Assembly: GCA_946626785.1 (NCBI GenBank)
Contig: CAMOUY010000073.1
Location: forward strand, 1-11,321
Length of the DNA: 11,321 nucleotides
Direction: 5' to 3'
From: UBA9732 sp003456855
Lineage (GTDB): Bacteria; Spirochaetota; Spirochaetia; Sphaerochaetales; Sphaerochaetaceae
Position 1 is the first letter of the stretch; every line of letters starts with the position of its first letter. Of the stretch, positions 7,680 to 11,321 are shown piece after piece. The translations under genes and the position numbers were made by a program. A model generated the notes under the pieces. That model was not told where the DNA came from, did not search any database, and saw only the letters and a list, made by a program, of their open reading frames with translations.

Positions 7680-8081
7680 TTAGTAGGTCTTGAGCCTTCT
7701 CAGTATGTCTTCCACCTTATAGATGGCCTGCTCCACCTGCCTTGAGGCATCGGAGATCTTGCTTTGGACCAGAAGATCGGCGAAGAAGTTGTCCATAACG
7801 TCAAAGAATGTGAGAAGTCCTCCAATGTCAACGTTGATGCTGCCAGACACATCCTGCAGTTCCCTGTTGAAGACATCAAGGTCATACTTGGCCCTCTCTA
7901 TGCAGGATCTTGCATTGTCTATCTTGGAGTGCTTTATCATTGAGGACAGAAATCCTCCACCCAGAATATCGTAGATTCCCCAGTTTCTGGCTTTCCTTAG
8001 CTGGTTCTGGGCCTCTATCAAACTGTCAAGGGCTCTCTCCCCAGCGACAATGGCTTCTTGGCGTTCAATATCGTAATTCAT
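7680..8081 (-). CDS. Small conserved-looking cytoplasmic protein of unknown function
   Basis: The product is a 133-residue, charged, mainly helical protein without a signal peptide or membrane segment. Residues 3-32 and 95-130 look amphipathic and coiled-coil-prone. The middle carries W34-G-I-Y-D-I-L-G-G-G-F-L-S-S-M-I-K-H (34-51), followed by S-K-I-D-N-A-R. I recall similar W-G-I-Y-D-I-L-G-G-G motifs in uncharacterised proteins of anaerobic Firmicutes, but I cannot name a family or function. The start is the only usable Met near the N-terminus. No Shine-Dalgarno sequence precedes it, and a promoter -10 box lies 6 nt upstream, so the mRNA may be leaderless. No terminator is evident after the stop, and some transcripts could run into the regulator gene 102 nt further on. 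Confidence 0.75.
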   Translation of the reverse strand: MNYDIERQEAIVAGERALDSLIEAQNQLRKARNWGIYDILGGGFLSSMIKHSKIDNARSCIERAKYDLDVFNRELQDVSGSINVDIGGLLTFFDVMDNFFADLLVQSKISDASRQVEQAIYKVEDILRRLKTY

Positions 8082-8087
8082 ACCAGT

Positions 8088-8115
8088 AATATAATGCCAG
8101 AAGCTGAAAAGTCAA
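8088..8115 (-). promoter_or_regulatory. Promoter immediately abutting the unknown small gene
   Basis: Reading the minus strand, TTGACT (8110-8115, five of six) is followed by a 16-nt spacer and TATATT (8088-8093, five of six). Only 6 nt (8082-8087) remain before the ATG at 8081, so transcription would start at or next to the start codon. The promoter overlaps the 5' end of the LysR-type remnant on the other strand. Confidence 0.5.
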
Positions 8116-8559
8116 AGCCTTTTCACCCAATCAGATAGAATCTCCGGTTCAGATCTCATAACAAATGTCATATCAGAACTTGAGATAATGTTCTGCACTA
8201 ACAGAAACAATCACTTTGCAAAAAAGAAATCCATAAAATATGAAGAGTTCAGGGATGAGGCTGTCGTTTTATCTTCTCATCATCAATTCATCGAAGATGT
8301 AATATCATCCAGAGGAGGATGTATTTCGATAGTAAACAAAACCAGCCAAATCCAGACGATATACAACTATTTATCGAATAACATGGCCAGTGGTTTTTTG
8401 TATAAAGGAATTGAGGAATCCCACCCTGATATAGTATCGGTTCATTTGGACCCACCAATCAAGAGACATATAAGCCTTTCATATCTACGTGATAAGAATG
8501 TCCATTCCAACATGAGAAAATTCATAGACTATTTGGAGGGAGGGCTCTGGAAAAGCTGA
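8095..8559 (+). pseudogene. C-terminal remnant of a LysR-type transcriptional regulator
   Basis: The frame is open from 8095, just after an in-frame TAA at 8092-8094, to the TGA at 8557-8559. That gives about 154 codons compared with roughly 290-300 in intact LysR-type regulators. The translation resembles the second half of the effector-binding domain: a strand ending E-I-M-F-C-T, then N-N-H-F-A-K-K-K-S-I (the 'HPLA...I' region), a central I-S-I-V-N-K segment, and the closing V-H-L-D-P-P-I-K-R-H-I-S-L-S-Y...F-I-D-Y-L. The helix-turn-helix and the first half are absent. An ATG at 8188 could start a 123-residue protein, but its ribosome site is poor and it would remove more of the domain. The stretch is clearly more AT-rich (many AAA, ATA, TTT codons) than its neighbours, suggesting foreign origin or decay. 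The LysR assignment is by motif memory and moderately sure. Confidence 0.65.
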
Positions 8560-8568
8560 TTGATTCCC

Positions 8569-9957
8569 TTAGTGAGGGAAGCCCAGTCCTCCACCTATGG
8601 CAAAGCTCAGGTAGATGCCAGGGATGTAGTAGAATTCAGGGTAGAAGACAAGGCCGGCCTCGAATCCGCTTGCAAGGTCAATGACCTTTCCTGGGTCCTT
8701 TGGAGTGAACTCCCTGAAGGCTATCTCATAGCGGCCACCGCCTGATGTTCCATATCTGACTATAATACAGCCAAGGTCCGCATCCGGGTCATCGTTTCCG
8801 TAGAGGTCAAAGGCAAGCGTGTAGGACAGGTCCATGACCTTCTCCTCCATCACCATTCCGATGTATGGGTTCACACCAAGCATGACCCTACCCACTCTCA
8901 AGAACACATCGGCCCCACCACTGAACATGAAGCCTGCAGGGCTGGACGTTGTCCTCTCAGCCTCCGGAATCAGACCGATTCCAAGCCTTCCGTTTGCAAG
9001 GGCGTAGAGCTCGATTGAGTTCACAAACTTTCCCACCTTGCTGACGACCTTGTTGGTATTCTTGGCTGCAGTCTCCCTCTTAAGATCCCTCAGTTGGGCC
9101 TTTGTCAGCGCAAAGGTGTAGTTGTTCATGTCAAAGGGGACGTAGGTAGAGTAGAAGACCTCCTCTGAGTTGTCAGGGAACAGAAGTTCTGACCTGCCCT
9201 TCTTTCTGCTGCTGTCGTTGAATTCAAGCTTCTCAACAACGAAGGAGAGAACTCCAAGGTCCTTGTCAAAGAAGGCGGTGATAGTTGCGGAGACGGAATA
9301 GGTGGAGATAGGTCCAAGATCCTTGAGCTGCTGATCAAAGCCCAGAACGGCCTCCTGAAGGGCCTCGGCCTTGAATTTCTTGTAGCTCTTGCTGCTAATG
9401 ACATTGAAATCAAGGAAGGCACCATGGACAATGGCATTCTCGAATCCAACGGGATAGGCGCTTAAGTTCCAGCCATGCTCTGCTTCCACATAGGGGTCAA
9501 AGACAACCTCAAGGCTTCCATCGGTGGTGCTTAGAATGAATTCCGTGCTGTTTATCGAATCCACAGAGGTACAGAGGACATCGTATGCGGCGCTGATATC
9601 AGGTCCGTATTTTGCCTGGATTGTATCGATTGCATCACTTAGGTTCTTCTCCAGTCGCTTTGTGGCCTCGGCCCTCTCCTTCTCCCTTGCCTCCAAGGCC
9701 TTCTTTGTGGGATTGCCGTTCTTGTCCAGTTCCTTGTCTGTGAACGGCCTTGAGTCTATAGCCGCTATCTCGGCTGCAAGCTCATCCTCCATCCTGGTCT
9801 GGGCTTTCTTCATCGTGGCATCATATTGGCTGAGGCTCCTGGTCAGCTCCCCGTCAACCTTAAGAACTGTATCAACCAAGCTCTTGAGTGAGTCGGAGGC
9901 GAAGACAAACGATATGGCGAGCAGAAAAACGACTAGTATGGCAACAATTCTCTTCAT
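8569..9957 (-). CDS. Exported protein of unknown function with coiled-coil N-terminal half
   Basis: The product has 462 residues. A signal peptide (K2-R3, hydrophobic 4-19, V-F-A20|S21) should be cut by signal peptidase I, placing it in the periplasm or outer membrane. Residues about 35-125 are highly charged and helical (E/K/A-rich, for example around 85-115) and look like a coiled coil broken by a D-K-N-G-N-P turn at 78-83. The second half alternates polar and hydrophobic residues, and the last third is rich in Gly and aromatic residues (S-G-G-A-D-V-F-L-R-V-G-R, N-P-Y-I-G-M-V, ending S-F-A-I-G-G-G-L-G-F-P-H). This suggests beta structure, possibly a small outer-membrane or surface domain. 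The start at 9957 has AGAGGT (9963-9968) behind it. I recognise no family; signal peptide and style resemble lineage-specific spirochaete proteins. It stands alone with its own probable promoter. Confidence 0.85.
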   Translation of the reverse strand: MKRIVAILVVFLLAISFVFASDSLKSLVDTVLKVDGELTRSLSQYDATMKKAQTRMEDELAAEIAAIDSRPFTDKELDKNGNPTKKALEAREKERAEATKRLEKNLSDAIDTIQAKYGPDISAAYDVLCTSVDSINSTEFILSTTDGSLEVVFDPYVEAEHGWNLSAYPVGFENAIVHGAFLDFNVISSKSYKKFKAEALQEAVLGFDQQLKDLGPISTYSVSATITAFFDKDLGVLSFVVEKLEFNDSSRKKGRSELLFPDNSEEVFYSTYVPFDMNNYTFALTKAQLRDLKRETAAKNTNKVVSKVGKFVNSIELYALANGRLGIGLIPEAERTTSSPAGFMFSGGADVFLRVGRVMLGVNPYIGMVMEEKVMDLSYTLAFDLYGNDDPDADLGCIIVRYGTSGGGRYEIAFREFTPKDPGKVIDLASGFEAGLVFYPEFYYIPGIYLSFAIGGGLGFPH

Positions 9958-10038
9958 CCGGAACCTCTTAGTTCAAACAAGTGATCCGGATGAATCGAAT
10001 CTGTTCCCCAAACCCTTGCATTATAATCCCTTTATTTG

Positions 10039-10067
10039 ATGATACTAGGCGTCTATAGAGATTGCAA
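10039..10067 (-). promoter_or_regulatory. Probable promoter of the exported unknown protein
   Basis: On the minus strand TTGCAA (10062-10067) is followed by a 17-nt spacer and TATCAT (10039-10044). A perfect TATAAT also occurs nearer the gene (10020-10025) but lacks a recognisable -35 at the right distance. The 131-nt gap 9958-10088 holds no gene. I see no convincing terminator for the amidohydrolase gene in it. Confidence 0.4.
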
Positions 10068-10088
10068 GATAATATATACTAACGTTTA

Positions 10089-10877
10089 TTAACCGAAGAC
10101 ATGCTCCGCAGTGCGGTGGAAGATGTTCTCATATTCATCCTCGGAAAGCCCAAGTCCGAGCATGTTCTTGAGTTCAGACTCTATGTCCCACATCGGGAAG
10201 TCGGTGCCGAACATCACCTTCTCCGAACCGTAGGCCCGGATGTACTTCCTGACCTTGTCGGCTTCAACCCACTGGAAGGTGGAGGATGTGTCCACGAACA
10301 GATTGTCATAGCCGTGCAGGGCCTCTGTTGCCCAGTCCCAGACGGACCAACCGCTGAAGTGGGCTCCTATGAACGTGGTCTTGGGGAACATCTTGAGGAC
10401 AGGCTCCATGTGGTCAGGATTGGAGAAGTCATATCTCTTGTCACCCGTGTGAACAAGAACCGGTATGCGGCCGGCGCAGGCCTCGTACAGAGGAAACAGC
10501 CTGGGGTCGTCTATTGCGCAGCCCTGGGTGTCAGGGTGGATCTTTATACCCTTAAGGCCAAGGGAGATGACGGAGTCCACCACAGCCCCCATGTCAGGAC
10601 AGTCCTGGTGCACGGTTCCAAGACCGGTGAAGAAGCCATCCCCGTTTGCAACAGTCTTGGCTATGAAGGTGTTGATGCTGTCAACCTGTGCAAGTCTTGT
10701 GGCAACGGAGAAGATTATTGCATGGTCGACCCCCTTGGAGAGCCAGCGCTCCTTTATGGTTGAAGGAAGGCCGTCCCCGAACTCTCCCACCCCGTCATAG
10801 AAATCCGAGACCGCCTTGACGGCCTTGGACGCTATTGCGCTGGGATAGACATGACAATGGGAGTCGATTATATGCAT
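10089..10877 (-). CDS. Metal-dependent amidohydrolase, Amidohydro_2 (ACMSD-like) type
   Basis: This is a cytoplasmic TIM-barrel hydrolase or decarboxylase of the PF04909 group. In the 262-residue form the metal and active-site residues are H7-C-H9 (I-D-S-H-C-H), I112-K-I-H-P (H114), H143 (V-H-T-G-D), H173 (G-A-H-F-S-G) and D226 (F-G-T-D-F-P), a complete set. The start is placed at the ATG at 10877. AAAGGAAA (10882-10889) lies 4 to 7 nt behind it, whereas the upstream TTG at 10892 would put that ribosome site inside the gene. Length is normal for small members of the family. The substrate cannot be deduced; relatives act on aromatic acids, lactones and many other compounds. A transcription terminator of the upstream gene ends 13 nt before the start, so expression probably depends on read-through. 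Not obviously linked to the sugar operon. Confidence 0.9.
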   Translation of the reverse strand: MHIIDSHCHVYPSAIASKAVKAVSDFYDGVGEFGDGLPSTIKERWLSKGVDHAIIFSVATRLAQVDSINTFIAKTVANGDGFFTGLGTVHQDCPDMGAVVDSVISLGLKGIKIHPDTQGCAIDDPRLFPLYEACAGRIPVLVHTGDKRYDFSNPDHMEPVLKMFPKTTFIGAHFSGWSVWDWATEALHGYDNLFVDTSSTFQWVEADKVRKYIRAYGSEKVMFGTDFPMWDIESELKNMLGLGLSEDEYENIFHRTAEHVFG

Positions 10878-10890
10878 GTGATTTCCTTTC

Positions 10891-10918
10891 AAAAAGCGGC
10901 CCCAGGAACTGGAGCCGC
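10891..10918 (-). terminator. Rho-independent terminator after the oxidoreductase gamma gene
   Basis: Reading the minus strand, GCGGC-T-CCA (10910-10918) pairs with TGG-G-GCCGC (10896-10904) as a 9-bp stem with one G-U pair and the loop GTTCC. It is followed directly by TTTTT (10891-10895). It begins 7 nt after the TGA of the gamma-subunit gene. Strong by eye. Confidence 0.88.
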
Positions 10919-10925
10919 ATCAAGT

Positions 10926-11289
10926 TCAACCTTTGTAGTTGTAGCCGGCGTCAATCGCCTGCAGGTTCATCTCGTACATCTCAGGATGCTTTGCGGAGAC
11001 GACCTTCTTCAGGGCCTCCTCCAGGAAGTCCCTTGATATTGCAGGACAGTCCTTCAGTACCTTTCCAAGCAGGACTATATTTGCAAGGTTGCCCTTTCCC
11101 ATGTCCTGGGCGATCTTTGTCGAAGGGATGTAGAAGGCCTGGACGTCTGTCCTCTCGACCTTCCTTCCCACCAGTGTGGAATCGACGAAGATCATTCCAC
11201 CCGGCTTCACTGTGGACTCGTATTTGTCCAGTGAAGGAAGGTTCATGACAATAAGGACATCCGGATGGTCGATGATAGGAGATCCTACA
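10926..11289 (-). CDS. 2-oxoacid:ferredoxin oxidoreductase gamma subunit (5' partial)
   Basis: This is the gamma subunit of a pyruvate/2-oxoglutarate/branched-chain-type 2-oxoacid:acceptor oxidoreductase (POR domain, PF01558). The complex oxidises 2-oxoacids to acyl-CoA and reduces ferredoxin in anaerobes. About 120 residues remain. The family-typical G-S-P-I-I-D-H-P-D-V-L-I-V-M-N-L-P-S-L-D-K-Y-E at the front matches the usual 'SPIVD.PDVLIAMNQPSLDKFE'. It is followed by V-K-P-G-G-M-I-F-V-D-S and the later K-G-N-L-A-N-I-V-L-L-G. Roughly 60-70 N-terminal residues are missing because the contig ends here. Any start codon placed beyond 11289, giving M-C-S-S-D-L, is translated adapter and not protein. 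Subunits alpha, beta and delta would be expected upstream, outside the window. A strong terminator follows the stop. Whether the substrate is 2-oxoglutarate or another 2-oxoacid cannot be told. Confidence 0.9.
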
Positions 11290-11321
11290 AGATCGGAAGA
11301 GCACACGTCTGAACTCCAGTC
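11290..11321. other. Illumina TruSeq adapter contamination
   Basis: The last 32 bases match the standard TruSeq read-1 adapter (begins AGATCGGAAGAGCACACGTC and continues to the contig end). It is not biological sequence. Everything after 11289 should be trimmed, and any protein that reads into it loses its false N-terminus. Confidence 0.98.

Noticed and set aside
8090..8095. Perfect TATAAT on the plus strand before the LysR-type remnant
   Set aside because: No -35 at suitable distance; it overlaps the -10 box of the better minus-strand promoter.
8564..8580. Inverted repeat TTCCCT-N5-AGGGAA across the stop of the exported protein gene
   Set aside because: Only 6 bp and not followed by a T-rich tract on the minus strand, so not convincing as a terminator.
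9524..10039. 171-codon plus-strand open frame opposite the exported protein
   Set aside because: Ser/Ala/Leu-rich translation typical of antisense to a charged coiled coil. It also covers the promoter and signal peptide region of the real gene.
10878..10892. TTG start five codons upstream for the amidohydrolase
   Set aside because: It begins at the end of the terminator U-tract and would place the ribosome site inside the coding region. The ATG at 10877 has proper spacing.
1..11321. Search by eye for tRNA, rRNA, CRISPR repeats, insertion-sequence ends and transposases
   Set aside because: No tRNA T-arm signature, regularly spaced repeats, transposase motifs or terminal inverted repeats were found.

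Overview
The window is about 11.29 kb of bacterial DNA followed by 32 bases of sequencing adapter. It looks like one contig from a draft or metagenome assembly of an anaerobic, probably host-associated bacterium. My best guess is a spirochaete of the Sphaerochaeta/Treponema type. The reasons are a relaxed lipobox (F-V-S-C) on the solute-binding lipoprotein, an unrecognised exported protein with a typical 'VFA|S' signal peptide, heavy investment in CUT1 sugar importers, and a ferredoxin-dependent 2-oxoacid oxidoreductase. Coding GC is moderate, by eye around 50%. A Firmicute is the main alternative, and no rRNA or tRNA is present to settle it.

Region 1 (1-5952, + strand) is a tight six-gene transcription unit. 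It holds two CUT1-type ABC permeases (the first cut by the contig start), a sugar-binding lipoprotein, a TIM-barrel isomerase/epimerase-like protein, an ADP-ribosylglycohydrolase-family protein and an MFS transporter. Gaps are 9 to 32 nt, and the hydrolase start overlaps the isomerase end by 26 nt. No ATPase is encoded here, as is common for CUT1 systems that use a shared MsmX/UgpC-like ATPase. Convergent to it and sharing the TTAA at the stop codons is a PucR/CdaR-type regulator (5949-7577, - strand). Its leader has a good promoter and an inverted repeat that may be an operator. A reasonable inference is a scavenging system for a glycosylated or ribosylated small molecule: ABC import, N- or O-glycosidic cleavage by the hydrolase, sugar conversion by the TIM-barrel enzyme, and a second transporter for product or aglycone. 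The substrate cannot be read from the sequence.

Region 2 (7680-9957) is accessory. It has a small protein of unknown function that may be translated from a leaderless mRNA, an AT-rich C-terminal remnant of a LysR-type regulator, and a signal-peptide protein with a coiled-coil front half and no recognised family.

Region 3 (10089-11289, - strand) has a metal-dependent amidohydrolase (Amidohydro_2 type) preceded by the 3' two-thirds of a 2-oxoacid:ferredoxin oxidoreductase gamma subunit. A strong intrinsic terminator lies between them, ending only 13 nt before the amidohydrolase start codon. The final 32 bases (11290-11321) are Illumina TruSeq adapter, so the true sequence ends at 11289.
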